A stretch of DNA of 64,000 nucleotides from Setaria digitata (lineage: Eukaryota > Nematoda > Chromadorea > Rhabditida > Setariidae): the NCBI GenBank assembly GCA_003640385.1, contig RCAB01000129.1, positions 62,001-126,000 on the forward strand, read 5' to 3'. How positions within the stretch are numbered: the stretch's first letter is position 1; every line of letters begins with the position of its first letter. The notes under the pieces are model-generated. The model searched no databases, was not told the DNA's origin, and saw nothing but the letters and a program-made list of their open reading frames with translations. This document shows positions 26,497 through 39,975 of this stretch, piece by piece. The position numbers were made by a program, and so were the translations under genes.

Positions 26497-27674
26497 TCAC
26501 ACATGATCCGCTCCTTCTTGATCAATAAGTTTAAACCAATGACCACAACGGCAGCGCTGCGGTTCACCTTCGTGTAAAATGAACAGCACTGGGAAGGTTG
26601 TATCTGGTTCACCTACAAGCCAATAAAAGTATTCCATGCAGAAAACTGCCAATGTATTGTAGATCTTCCAAAGAAAGGAAAAACGACTTTGTATACCCAT
26701 TCTTGATTCTAGGTTCTGTCCCAGCAGTATCCCTTCGCTATAATGAATTTTACCAAAGCACTCAATTCCCGACAATAAATTGATTTTAACTTTGAAACAG
26801 AAAAACAAACTAACAGAAGCAAGCTAAGAGACGATAATCCAGATCCGAAGGGACCAGATTTGGTTTTTCTGCTGATGAATTTTCTAATTTGTAGTAAACT
26901 TTCGTCTCATAACGCTAAAAAAAAATACCCGCTTTAATATCACTTAAATCACCGGAATCTCCAGCAAAATAATTTGAAGGTTTAAATAAATGGGATGCGG
27001 TCCTTTTTAATCTCTTCAACAACTTTTAGTCTACGCTACTCTTCCATATGGTATGCAAAAGTGAAATAGGTATGGTATGCAAGTGAAGTGGGTCACTAAC
27101 ATCATCTCCAGCAAGAGTAGCCACAAGCTGTCTTCTTGTCATTGATTCTTCATGTGCTTGTAACGGATCCGTGTCTATAAATAACACAAAATCAATCAAT
27201 CCTAATCAAATATATGACAACAAACGTGAAAATGACTTTCTTGAATTTTCCAGAGTTTACATAATTTTGATAAAGAAAGAAGTGTGAATAAGATACCGAC
27301 AAAAAAAAATGTACTGCTTGATTTGACAGTCAGCTACTGAAATACATGCTAAATGTGATGTAAGACTTAAAATCTCGGACGACATTATCTCTACATCCTA
27401 ACCTCAACGAAGAGCAAAAAATGGAAAATTTAAATAGTTTCAGAAGAAAGGCCTAATTAATTAAATCAATCGAACGAGATGATCAATTTCTTGCAAATAA
27501 TTTGAAGATTCTTACAATAAAACCTTTTATAGTTTAAATCTTACAGTCGCCATAGTCTTCAGGTGAAGCAACTTTTGCATAGGGACGGCTTAAAAACATT
27601 GCTACATTGCCACGGCATGCTGTCGTATTACGTGTCAAACTGGTGAATAGTTTGCGTGCAAACAGCTGGGCCAT
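26497..27674 (-). CDS. cox-5B: Cytochrome c oxidase subunit 5B (nuclear-encoded, mitochondrial)
   Basis: This is a peripheral, matrix-side, zinc-binding subunit of respiratory complex IV. Four exons (27674-27545, 27174-27101, 26914-26815, 26612-26497) join in phase to 139 residues. The N-terminus (MAQLFARKLFTSLTRN) is basic, Ser/Thr-rich and lacks acid, as expected of a mitochondrial import signal. DPLQAHEESMTRRQLVATLA and the NLVPSDLDYRLL segment match the family core. The presumed zinc ligands are Cys100, Cys102, Cys122 and Cys124. The second pair is spaced CxC (RCRCGHWF), whereas the vertebrate protein has CxxC; I believe nematode COX-5B shares the CxC form. The gene is divergent from nicalin, with about 1.56 kb between start codons including a 29-bp minisatellite. 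Confidence 0.94.
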
Positions 27675-29232
27675 TTCTTGGTACTATCGCTGTGAATGAT
27701 ACGTTCCTGTTAAAAATGCTGCAAAAAAAAGAACTCAGTAGAAGATCCATTCAATAAATTTGCAATAAAATTTACCGCGAAGAAAACAATTTAATAAAAA
27801 AAAAAAAACAACCGCTAATCTATTAATATGCAAACTAATCTAATTCATCATTTATTCTTATAACAGCTTAATGTGCTAGTATGTTTAGCTTGTTCACAAA
27901 ATTACTAAGAGAGCTAGCTTGTTCACAAAATTACTAAGAGAGCTAGCTTGTTCACACAATTACTAATAAAGGTAGCTTGTTCACAGAGTTACTAAGAGAG
28001 CTAGCTTGTTCATTAAATTGCTAAGAAAGCACAAGATTATAAGACTTGTCTCGCGATGCGCTAATCTAGTCCACACATTTTAACATGCGGTGAAATCTAG
28101 GTCAAATGGTTGTCAATGACGAAGCTATCCATATGTTAGTAAAGTAAGAAATAAGGGAAGTGTTCGAAACATGGAATGCACGAAGACACAGTAAGCCATC
28201 CATACCGTGTTGCACGACCGGAAACTGCAACCGGAAAGCAGCTGTCGCCAACACTCACATAAGTTGGATGACTTTCTGAGACTAAAACTTCCTCTTTAGC
28301 AAGCTATTTTGTTATGCTCATCTTACCTGCTTGTCAAAAAATTACAAATATTTTTTTTAATAGCTTTTCTTTTTCATCTCTTTCTTTATATGTTTGTTTA
28401 ACTCAAATAGCAACTTGACACTTTTGTGTCGAGGAACGAAATGCGATATGCTTATGGGTTGATTGTGCTTTTTTTTTTTTTTTTTTGTCCTTAATATCGT
28501 CATCTATTTTGAGTGGATTTGTCATTTGTGTTACGGTAGGGTTTTTTTTTTTTTCAAAGAAAAAATGTAGTTGGGATTACGGTGATGATGACTGAGTCTT
28601 AGAACAGGACCTTCCTAATATTTGTGATCGGCTAAGAGTTTCTGCTCGCAAAACATTCCAACTGTCATACTATACCTGAACATTATCTGCACTACTAAAT
28701 TAAAGTCTTTTTCATTGCATCACTGTTGACTACTGTCTTTCCTCTACTGTTCAGGAATTCTTTTTTCCCCTCATAGCACATCCTTCGCGATGTTTTCAGT
28801 ATTTCACTCTTTGTTGTTACAGTAGAAATCTTAGTTATAATTTTTGCTGCTACAGTAATTTGCAAAGATATCAGCTACAGTTCGCTTTGTGCTTTTTTGC
28901 TTTCCTTTCTAAACTTTTTGTAGATGCAGCTATTGGACTGTGCCGCAGGTATCTGTAGGATAGCAAAGAAGCATTAGCTGAACATAAGTATCTTATGATA
29001 CCATAGAAAATTGGAATGGAAAGGGAATGTTTTCGGTTGATATCATATTTATCCATGGAATATTAAAACTAAATTTTATTGCAGATTTTCATAAAACATA
29101 AAATTCTTGGAGCTGTTCTCTATTTCAAAATGCATACAAATGCCATTCCTCCTTTCTTCGAAGTAAAAAAAAAAAAGAGGCTTTGTGCATTCAAATGATG
29201 CGAAATGAAATCTGATAAATTTTATAGGAATA
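27675..29232. other. Intergenic region between divergent COX5B and nicalin genes
   Basis: About 1.56 kb holds the two promoters and the five-unit 29-bp minisatellite at 27888-28032. Near nicalin there are T runs and an acceptor-like TTTATAG at 29221-29227, 5 bases before the ATG. A minus-strand frame at 28871-29056 has no recognisable motif. Confidence 0.55.
27888..28032. repeat. 29-bp tandem repeat, five units
   Basis: The units are 27888-27916, 27917-27945, 27946-27974, 27975-28003 and 28004-28032, all exactly 29 bases. Units 1 and 2 are identical, unit 3 carries CACAATTACTAATAAAGG, unit 4 CACAGAG, and unit 5 is the most diverged. The core is GCTTGTTCACAAAATTACTA followed by AGAGAGCTA. The array starts 214 bases upstream of the COX5B ATG. 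Confidence 0.95.
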
Positions 29233-32200
29233 ATGTTGGACGAATTTTTGGACGAGCTAAGAAGTCCGATTGTGTTCGTTTACGTATCAATATTATTAAC
29301 ATGGTGTGTTGTTAGCAGCACACAGTTGGGTGACTCCGTTGAGTTGGAATTCAAAGCGTATCGTTTACAACAATACGATATTATTGGTACACCTCGTGGT
29401 AGCCGCTCGTGGCAGGGTAAGACTTTTTTAGACGTCATTTATTTGTTCCATGAGAGGAGTGCTTTATTGGTTTTCACAACAGTGAGATCATAATTTAAGA
29501 TTCATTCTTTTAACTAACATGGTTTGCCTAAAACATTATATCTCATAGAAAAGAATTTGGCAGTTCCCTTTCCTGGCTTTTTCTAATCAGAAGCACTTAG
29601 TTGAATTGTATAATTGATTCATCAGTGAATTTAAAAACTTGAGTTGCAGTAATATATGAGGCAGTGTCGTTGGACAGCAATGTTCTCAGGCGTTGTTTAA
29701 TTGTGAATTGGCATGACTTATTGGGTCGCGATTTGCAAACCTTGTTTAATCAAGCATTTGGTGCTGTCCTTATAGTGTTACCAGCAAATTTGGATACATT
29801 AACACCCTCAACAAAGACGGTGAGTTCCTGATTTTGCCAGCTGCAATCTTCGCTGTGGTGGGGAATCATTTCATATATCTTAAGTATTGTGAGTAACTGA
29901 TAATATTGTTGTATAACGGAAGAAAGCACTTGTAGCATCACTATTGTTTTATCCTGTAGTACTGTATTTTAAACGTAAGAAAGAGACTTTTTCTGGTCCT
30001 CGTAGTTGCACTTCTACATGTTACTGATTGTGTTTGTGGTAGCCTGTTGTCATTCTTGATATAAAACATTCTAGTGTCTGTCTATTTTAATTATGTCCTG
30101 AACAGTAACATTTTGCATTTGAGAAGTCTTATAATTCTTGATTATGCGTGGTTGACGCAGGGTCATTTCAATACTCATATAATTTTATGGGAATTGAAAA
30201 CATACAGTGGAGATGATTTGCAGAAACTGGTTTCATTGGAAAAGAGTCTTCTAAATTTAAATACTGATACAGCAGTATACGTCGTGCAGCAGCAGCCTGA
30301 GTTACAAGCCCTCGTTACGGAAGTAACAGCATTTTCAAAAAGGTTTATTGTTTTTACTTATGTTCTATTTAAAATATTTTTCCTAACACTTTATTTAACA
30401 TCAGTTTACGTTCAAATTTTATTTGTAGGGGAATGCAAAAATATAACTTTTTGAGTAATGAGATGGTATCTTTCATATTTTTGCTTGGTAGGATCGATAG
30501 GTCATTGAACGCAACGTGTCTCCCAATAAAGGCATGGATAGTGACTGCTCAATTATTGAACAAGAGTTTTGAGGTCTCCTACCGCTGTTCAGCAGTTACT
30601 GAATGCGATCAGTGCAAATACATTCCAGTTTTCATCGTCAACATCCATCTCCAATAATATTGTAGTACCGAAATCTGCTAACGTTATTGTAAGTTTAATT
30701 TTTATTGCGAATACTTAATATGTCTGCAAATGATGGTGACCCCAAAATACCCAGCTGATTTTTGATGCTTCTGATCTTCGTCCGAACCGATCAGTATTTT
30801 CTAGTTTGTGATTATTTGATAATCAATTTGCATTCCAGTAATTCACACTTCAAACTTCTCGTCACATTGTACTTGAATCCTTCAGTTTTATAATTGTTGT
30901 TCCTCTCATGTCTCTTTTTGTCCCCCCATGCTAAATAAAAGTATGTCTCCATCACTTATGTATTATGGGTTTTGAACTTTCCTTACACCACTTTTTCTTC
31001 TTGTGTAACTATGAAGGTTGGTACTAAAAAGTAAAGTGATAGGTTCAAGTCCTTTAAGATCATTTGAAATACAAATGTGATTTTATTTTCAAGGGACATC
31101 TTTGGTCGACGGATCGAAATTCGCCAGTGATAGTTGTGGTAGCTCACTGCGATAGCCATTCGGCAGTGCCAGGATTGGCAGTTGGCGCAGATGCTAATGG
31201 AAGTGGAGTAGCGGCACTGCTTGAGTTACTGGCTATCTTTTCCCGCTTCTATGGTCATGTATGTTTGCACTGCTTGTTGAATTAAGATAAGTCTTGAAAA
31301 CACAATGCCTTGAAGACTGAAGGAGTGAAAGTTTTTTAATTTGTTTCCATTGAAACTCTCCAAATATGTTTATGCACATTGTGCAGTGTTTATGCCATTT
31401 CCTGATTTCTACCACTTTTTTTTTTTTTCAGCGGGTTTCATCGCTTTCGATCAACCCGTAGAATTGAAATCGTGTTTGAATTTGACAACACGGTTCTATT
31501 CTCGGGTAGATTGCTTGCGCTTGATTGTATTTGCTTCATCTCACTCTCTTTTTTCTAATCACTTTTCCTCTCTTACAAACTAGCTAGCGCATTACGATCT
31601 GAAAATTTTTTTCTCTTTTTTGATATTTCTATAACATCTTTTGTCCTCACAGAAGAGGAAGCAAGCCTTCTGTAACTGTTCAGGGGCTCGTTTATGGTTT
31701 ATATTCACGTTCTATAACAACTTTTCTATTTTTTCTTCCAGAATACGATGAAACCTAAATATAATATGATATTTTTATTCACAACTGGTGGCAAGTTCAA
31801 TTACCAGGGTAGCCGCCAGTGGCTGGAGGAACATATCGATAAGCAGACTGGTACTTATTGTTTGCTAACTCTGACTGCTTAAGTGATTCAGAAATAGTGG
31901 AAAACTGTATAGAAAGACTATAGGATTTACAGGACTTATTTTGAACTAGTTTGAGACTTTTAAAATTGAAATTATTTAGAGTATATACACTTTAAAGCTG
32001 CTTGTAGAAACAAATGTTGAACTCGTCATATGCCTTGATTCATTGGGCAAAGACAATAGCTTAATAGCACATGTGTCAAAGATGCCTACTGAAACATCAC
32101 CTGTTGGACGGTTCTTTTCTCTGCTGAAAAATGCTACACCGCTAAATCGAACAACAGATGTTGTGTCGAAGAAAATCAATCTAAATGCTGACGTACTTGC

Positions 32201-33732
32201 ATGGGAGCATGAAAGGTATGATCACGTATCGTCTTGCAAATGCTGAGTTCAAGTTCAGAATTCAAAATTTGTAGTAATTGGTAGAAGGATGTCTAAAGGG
32301 AAAGAAACTGTTTATCATTGGAAAATAAGTGTTTATTTGAGTTACGCAGCCCCTAATGCTCAGTGTAGTAGTCATCAGTCGAGGTTTATCTTCTTTACTA
32401 TAACAGTATGTATTAATTAGAGTTTCAAATATTAACCCTAATGTTATTATGACAGCGGGTGAACTGTTTGTTTTAGCATTTATAATATGTTGAATATGAA
32501 CTATTACCGTGTATTTCTACAGAAATTATTTAAAAACGGGATTTGTGTTCGGAATCAGCGAAACAGCTTTGTTTCATCAATACTTCAAATTTGCGTAAAT
32601 TTGTTTGATTCCCCGGATCACATCATCATTTGAAGTTTTCCAGATTTTCCATTCAACGTTTACCTGCCCTCACACTTTCGCATTTCAATTCACATACTGA
32701 TTCTGGTCGGAATTCATTTTTGGACTTACCGTCACAGATTGAGATGGAAGCCCTTGTGGTATGGCTGTTTTCAAATTCATTAACTGTCCGTAGTGATGAA
32801 AGTTTTTTTTTTTTGACGAGTAAAAATATTTTCATTCATGTTCGTTCTTAGCAAGCATATATGTTGTCGATTTACTTGAAGATACAGTCCTTTTTGTTTT
32901 CAGGATCTTGAATAATATATTTTTGTTACTTTATGTGTTTTTGTTTATTCGAAGCTAATTTTTTGCGTAGTATTAGTTCAACTTTTCAAATTTTCAAATT
33001 CTGAATAATTTCTAGGCCAATGTACGAACTATCGGTGAAGCATTATTGGTTTATGTGCTAAATTTGCCAAATACGAAATGTACGCGTGAAGAAAATGCTT
33101 CCAGTTGTTCCATCTTGACTCCGGGAGATGTTAATCAAAAACGATTATCGAACTGGCTGCGGCAGTTTGGAAACAAGCCTCGTCCGTTGGCTGGAAATAG
33201 TGATTGGCTTGTAGCAAATCTTAGGGACACTGTGACCAGGTGACAGTGACATTTTATAACAGAGAAAACTGATTTCGTATCTAAGTCGAAATAGTATGAG
33301 TAGGGTGATGAGATCTGTGAATTAATCGGCGATTCTTCGTCATTGTTAATAATCAATCGATGTTGATTTATACGTTCGGTATGTCTAAAATTTTTCTTTA
33401 TTGTTAGATTCAACTGAAGGTGTTGAAATGCACGAATTGTTTGTTACTGATGTGTCTCTAAAGTGAGCAGTTCCATTAATTTCAGGTATACTTCTGGACA
33501 AGCAGTAGTGGAGCCAGTTTCTCTAGTAGACATATCGCTTTATGGTGTACTTGAAGATCACCTAACAGCTCATCGCGCAAAACCAGCGGTCTTCGAACTT
33601 TTGTTAGCAACTATTATAACTGTTTATTTATCAGCATTATATTTTGTTGCACCAATGCTACAAATATCTGTTGAAACGATGCTTGTCAAGCTTAAGAATT
33701 ATGATTCAATCCATAAGTTGATCTCGTTTTGA
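29233..33732 (+). CDS. nra-2: Nicalin (ER membrane protein; C. elegans NRA-2)
   Basis: Nicalin is an ER type I-like membrane protein related to nicastrin and M28 peptidases. It works with NOMO and TMEM147 in multipass-protein biogenesis and, in C. elegans, controls acetylcholine-receptor composition. Ten exons (29233-29416, 29650-29819, 30161-30342, 30565-30688, 31094-31258, 31742-31850, 32008-32215, 32644-32758, 33016-33239, 33486-33732) join in phase to 575 residues, near the human 563. An N-terminal hydrophobic segment (about residues 13-30) precedes the FKAYRLQQYD motif. The peptidase-like core has VVVAHCDSHSAV, GADANGSGVAALLEL and TTGGKFNYQGSRQWLE, then NADVLAWEHER and the LTLSHFNSHTDSGRNS segment. 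A C-terminal membrane helix follows KPAVFELLLA. The acceptors of exons 4 and 5 end in AAG and were chosen by phase. Intron 3 contains a second open frame that hits a stop and was rejected. Confidence 0.95.
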
Positions 33733-35016
33733 TGCCGATTTTTTGTGCAGCAGTGAGATGTTAATTAAAAAATTGGCATTCCTCTTAAAACTATGATAGT
33801 CAAATATGTTTTGATCTTTAAAATTTTCAGCGATAATCCTGACAGTTACCGGTGTTGTTTTTCGTGGTGTCAGTGCCGTAGTTAATAGATAAATTCTTTT
33901 TTGATTATTCTAATGTTTGTTATTTTATTAGTTGTTTTAGATTATTACTGGTAAATGCATAATTGGAGTGCCATTAATAGTAAAAGTATTCTGTGTATGT
34001 TGCAAAAAACTAGAAAAATCAATTGAATACGGACAACGAGCAATCAAGTGAAATTTCAAACGGCTCTGGAAAAATCAGCATTCAGTTAACTTGAGTTAGG
34101 CATTAGGAGAAGATTCGTTAACTCTAAGCATCTCATAGATTTCTTGGATAATCACTGCATATGATGACATACTGTATTTGTACTGTAGCAGAGATTTTTT
34201 GCAAAACCAGGTCTCGCTACCATTAGCTTCAAGTACAATATCTGGTTTCTGTTGGGTTATGACATTGGCTCAAGAGATGTTATTATGTTTTAATTTTTGA
34301 GTCACTTTCAGTTGGTTTTGGCAAAATAATAACTCATCTCTATTATAACATATTTGTAGATGAGACGCAGTGAAACTCCAAAAATTTTTAATAAGGAGCA
34401 TTTTATAATTAAGATTTAAACTATTTCGAATATGGCCTAGTTTGGTTTAATTTCAAATCTAATTATGAATGATTTAACTAGTTTTCTTGGCGGTATTCGT
34501 TAATTTCTGCAAAGAGAGATGTTAGGAGCAACGTTGGTCGAGTGGTTGAGCAGTATCTTATCAGTAAATGATCTTACTAGTGGGAATCATTTTGATAGCG
34601 ATTTTATTTATTGATTTAAATTATGCGACATTTTCCTGCATTTATGTTTTCTTGAATTTTAATTTATTCGAAACGCATCCTCCAATATAATAATGATAAA
34701 TTGATTACTCGCAAATGTTTATTGATAAGTTTGAATTTTTGTTGATCATAATTACTGTAGGTAAGTTCTGAGTCCTACAATAACTGTCATAGTTAACAAT
34801 TTCAAATATAGAATTGGGAGTTAATTAAGTTATCAAATAAATGTGAAGTTGTTGACAGTGAGTTTTCCTAGGATACTTCGTTTTTCAATTAAGTGTGAGA
34901 TGTCTAAAAAAGCATCATTGTTCATGCGATGATCAAAGTGGGATGCTCTTTCGAAGGCTGTGGATTATTTCTTTATTTTGATTATTAATATGCTATCATC
35001 TGTTCTAGAAAGAGGA
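33733..35016. other. Intergenic region between nicalin and the sphingomyelinase-like gene
   Basis: About 1.3 kb on the same strand as both neighbours. The gap is too long for a typical worm operon spacer. An acceptor-like TTTTCCTAG ends at 34871, 145 bases before the next ATG. No credible gene is seen. Confidence 0.5.
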
Positions 35017-38000
35017 ATGATTATTCGTTTTTCCACTATTATCACTGCATTGCTACTGATAACTGATGTGAGAAATGCTAGAATCCTGCAGATAACTGAT
35101 GTGCATCTCGATAATGATTATAACACAAAAGGTGATCCAAAACGGATGTGTCATCGAAATGCCAAATATTCTGGTGATCTTGGACAATTTGGCGATTATA
35201 TGTGTGATTCACCGAAGGTTTAATCTAAAATTTCAAATATTTTTAAGATTTTGCTAAGTAGCTTCGTTGACTCGTTCTTCACCATGATTTTTTTTTTTTT
35301 GCACCTTCGTTCTATTAACAATTTTTATGAAACTGCTGCTAATATATTTAATGAGAAAAGGAATATTAGCAATAAAATTAGTAATAATATTTATTAATAT
35401 TAGTTTATTCGCTATTTTGGTAATTTTTTTTTACATTAGATTTGCAAAGGATTACAATATTCGCTAGCAAGTAATTTGAAAATGTAAATTTCTTTTCAGT
35501 TACACAAACTTTATTTCATATTTATTTATGATTGTAAAATTTGCTGTCTATTAATTTAAAATAATATTTTATATTCAATTAAACATTTTTCATGTTTTTT
35601 ATGTTTTCACTTAGACTTGCCAGCCAATATTAACTAATTTATTTAATGTTTTTGTAGAAGTTTCATTCTTTTTTATATTAAAAAAAAAAGTTAAATTTCC
35701 ATTTATATCAACGAAATTTCTTAAATCATAAAATATCAATTAATTTAACTGTCTTACATTAGTCTACTTTTGGGAGGAAGTTTTTACACTTCCTATGAAA
35801 ATCATTTCGCTTAACTGAAAGCATTGATTGTACTACAAGTGATTGAAACTTTGCCATGTTTATTTAAAACTTTAATTTTACTCAAAATTATTTCAAAAAT
35901 ATCGTTATCTAAAATTACTAGGCTAAATCAAATTAAATCTTAACAGTGTAATGAATAGGGTTTTAACCAAAAATTTTGAAGCAAAATTCAGGAAAGCTTT
36001 CATTTTTTGTACTAATTTTTTCCAGAGCTTATTGGAACATTTACTGGAAGCAACAGCAATGATTATACCAAAACCTGATTTATTACTTCTTACAGGCGAT
36101 TTTACGCCACATATTTCTTACTATAATTTCGATTGTATGTATTATTTTTCCTTTTGCTTACTTGTCTACCTTCATTACTTATCCTTTTACATTTACGTTT
36201 TTTTTTTACTCCTGTATTTCTTCTTCCTTATTGATAATTATATCATATTAGCAGTACAGAATTCAACATTATTTCTCATCCTGCTGAAAGTTTGCATGAT
36301 TCGTTCATTCTTTCTTTTTTTTTTCCAGATGTACATAAAGCTATAGAAATTGTGACAGATTTTGTTCAAAGATATTACAAAAATACAACAGTACTTCCGG
36401 TTATGGGTAATCATGATACAGCACCACCAGATTCTTTTCCGGATCACAATGGTAGCACCATTTACAGGATTGCTTATAATTTGTGGAAGCATTGGATTGG
36501 TGAACAGAATATGGTAAAATAATTTATGAATTTTAAAAATATTCATTAAATATTTAATTTCGACAAGCTATTCAATTCTTTTTCTTCCAATTTATCGATT
36601 TTATATTGTTGTTTTAGTTATGTTCCTGATTTGACTAGGCTTTTTTGCTTCATAATTTCAAAAAAAAAAGAAAAAAAAAAAAGAAAGAAAAAAGTGTTAG
36701 TTATCGCAGAATAAATGATCTCAAACATTCACCATTTTTTTTGTAGTATGTTTTTTAGGTTCGAAACTCTAAATTATTATCATTTAGCATCTAATTATGA
36801 GTTAGTGCACAATGACTATATATATATATATAATTGTCTGACTTATTACATCATCGGATTATCAACTTTTTGCTCTATAGATGATAGATGACAGGATACC
36901 GAAAATCAAATCATGTTAAAGTTCTTTTTACTTTCTTTGTTTCAGGAAACATTCCTGAATGGTGGTTATTATAAGTATAATTGGGATGAGAAAGCAATTA
37001 TTATAGTATTAAATACAAATTTATATTATCGTTTCAATAATGCTAGCAAAGAGTTCAGTAATGAAACCGACCCAGCTGGACAGTTTACATTCCTGACCGA
37101 TACTTTACGGGAGGCACAAGAAACCGGAAAAACGGCCCACATAGTAGCACATATTGCACCGGGAGGTAATGCATCTATATCATATATACTTGATAATATG
37201 TTTGGTTGTATGGCCAAGAATAATTAATTAATTTTGAAATTTTCATTTTTTTAGTTGTTATTATTGACCTCGGATAACATCCCGTGAGGATTTTAACAAA
37301 TTAAAAATCAAATAGGTTATTAGGGAAGGTTAAAATTCAATTTCTTACATATATATTACGAGTATTCTTTAGAATGTTGATAATTATTATTATCATTGTT
37401 GTCAAGTCCAAAATTATTATAATTTATGTTTAACAATGAATTTTTAGTGCAATATTATTTTAGTGTTCGAAAAAACACCATATTTTACATGGTTGAAACC
37501 ACTGTACAATCAAATTCTGATCAATATTACGATAAAATTTGCTGGTACAATAGGATGGATGATTTTTGGACATCATCATACTGATACTTTTCATATTGTT
37601 ACGGTAGGCAAATGCTTTTCTACATTAGCAGACAATTATGGTGCTAATTATTTCTTCTAAATTACAATAATTATTGATAATCTAATTGGCAATTTAACAT
37701 GTCAAATTGACTAAGCTTTTAGTGCAACTACAGTGTATACAGTATCCACAATGTAGTATATCCTAAAATACATTAAACTATAATCAGAATAATCACTGTT
37801 AGCCAGAAACTGACAAAATTTTCTATTACTGTGGATACTGTACTTGTTCACAGCTACGGTATATTCGGGATAGCACCGAAATGCAGTTACAGGAATCGTT
37901 TCTAGCTAAGAAAGAACACTTTTTTTTTGTATCATGGTGATGGATTCTGTAGATACAAAAAATACCGAACTACAGTTACAGCGAATGTTAAAAAAAAATT

Positions 38001-39975
38001 TTTTTTTTTTTCATCATGATAACAGGAGTTGTGTTTACTATGCGTACGGTGTAATCGAGAAGTACAATTAATCATTATGGCTTGAAATTAGCTAAAACTA
38101 ACAAGGCTAATTGATGTTTGCCAAAATTTTCCGCCAGTTTTGAGAACTCTTTTATTTACACAATCAGTATTTAAGTACTTGTTAAGTAAATGATTTGCAA
38201 TGCGGTAATGATTTTTATTTGTTCAAATGATAATTTCAGAATTCAAAAATGGAACCAGTTCAAGTATACCTAATTGCACCATCTGTAACACCGTGGTTTA
38301 GTAGTTTACCTGGTGCAGGTTCGCTAAATCCAGCATTTCGAATTTACCACCTGGATGATCATTCTCAACAACTCACTGATGCAGTGTAAAATTTCATTAT
38401 TTTTATGCTTATATGCATCACCATAACACCAATATATTATTTAATAAAATTCTCTAAAAGAACTATTTTTGATTAAAACAGGTATATTTTTCACCTCTAT
38501 ATTTCCTTAATATTTGAATTCGTGATTCAAACTAAAATTATTTTATAAGGTTTCAATTTGTGAATTATTGGTAATGCTGGAATTTTTTCGGAATTGATAG
38601 ATAGTCTTTTTTTTTTTTTCTTAGTGAAGCATTACTGCGCAATTTATTCTTAATTTATATCAAATTATAGTAATAAATTTGTTTGAAATTCAAGCCAGGA
38701 AATATATCCCCTGAAATTGTGACTAGAAATGACACCAGCCTGAAATCCATTTCTTTCCTCTGCAGTTAGAACTTTTTACTTCCTTAGTTCCTATGTGAAT
38801 TTGCCTATTGCAGTACATATTGGATTGATTTAAAGCAACTGAATAAGGACAATTCGACTCCTTTCACCGTGGAATATTCGATGCAAGCAGCTTATGATAT
38901 TGGTTTATAGTTAATTAATTGTTAATTATTTATATATTGGATTATCTTTCTAGAATATTCACAATACGCTTCATGAAAACGTTAGAATTAGCACATTGTG
39001 AAATAGTGCTCGGGCATGAGACGAAATATTTTCGAGAGTTTCAGGTGATCCAAGATATCATTAGTGTATGAGAATAATAAACAATTTAAAGCAATCAAGA
39101 TGATATGAAATGAGTTAATGACAAAGTTGTAGATTTATTTCAAATTATTTACATTTATTGCATTGTTTGAGAATGAAACTGATACTGTTAATAATCGTTA
39201 ATCATTTATTATTATCATTAATTATAGCACTAATTTTTACAATTCAATTCGAAAATTTTTTGATTTTTTATAAAAATACAAATAGGCTATTTTTAAGAAT
39301 CATTAAATGCAACTTCCATGAATTCCATATTGGAAAGATTGAAGAATAATGATGAGGAAACATGGCAGAAATATATCAAATACAATTCTGTTCAATGGAA
39401 TGTTACAGTGCCACAAGGCATTTATAAGTTAATATTAATTCCTTTTTCTTTAAAAGAAAGAAAGATGTTCTGATAAAAATAGAAATTTTTTTTTTCATTT
39501 TCATCAAGACTGAAGTGATAATTTTGATAATTTTCAGAACTGCTCAACTATGTTCTATTGCATTTCCGAATTTTGCAGCATATAATGTCTGTATGCTGAC
39601 CGATTCATTGACTACAGGTAACAGTTTAATTAATCTTGACATTGCTACTGATTTTGTTTATCACGAAAATTGAGCTCATTTAAATTGGAATTGTTTACGA
39701 GCTTCCTGAGTCTTTATGCAAGTAATACATTCATGTAAGTTGTATTTTTATGATTTATCTATTTATTAATGCATTACTGATTTATTTCTTCTCTTAAATT
39801 CATTAAATTAAATACCTGAATACTTATGAATCGAATTATTGCACTTGTTTTAGATGCGACTGCCGAATCAACTATATCTAACCAAGATATCAAAAGCGGA
39901 AATGTTCCAATGCCAGGGAGGGTCCTTCTCAATGTTGCATTCATTTTCCTAATCATTTTTTCAACTGTTATTTGA
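35017..39975 (+). CDS. Acid sphingomyelinase-like phosphodiesterase (SMPDL3 type), secreted, possibly GPI-anchored
   Basis: This is a metallophosphoesterase of the acid-sphingomyelinase family. SMPDL3 members hydrolyse nucleotides, and SMPDL3B is a GPI-anchored membrane modulator. Ten exons (35017-35217, 36026-36134, 36329-36513, 36946-37165, 37464-37603, 38240-38385, 38814-38902, 39298-39427, 39538-39617, 39854-39975) join in phase to 473 residues. A signal peptide covers about residues 1-21. Metal ligands are Asp28 and His30 (ITDVHLD), Asp92 (LTGD), Asn131 and His132 (GNHD), and the GHHHTD motif at 274-279. No saposin domain precedes the catalytic domain, so SMPDL3 fits better than true ASM. 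The C-terminus ends in a 16-residue hydrophobic stretch with no basic residues after it, as in GPI signals. The ATG at 35017 was chosen for the signal peptide; one 57 bases upstream is in frame. Exon 8 uses an AAG acceptor. Confidence 0.93.

Noticed and set aside
30490..30657. Alternative nicalin exon 4 beginning at the AG before GATCGATAGG
   Set aside because: It keeps phase with exon 3 but ends in a stop and does not resemble nicalin; starting at 30565 gives AVQQLLNAISANTFQF, which aligns with human nicalin.
37739..37841. 12-base inverted repeat ACAGTATCCACA / TGTGGATACTGT about 80 bases apart
   Set aside because: Short and widely spaced; no terminal structure or coding content suggesting an element.
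38945..39050. Possible extra exon of the sphingomyelinase-like gene (frame IFTIRFMKTLELAHCEIV)
   Set aside because: It would need a different phase from exon 7; joining exon 7 directly to 39298 gives ESLNATSMNSILERL, as expected for the family.
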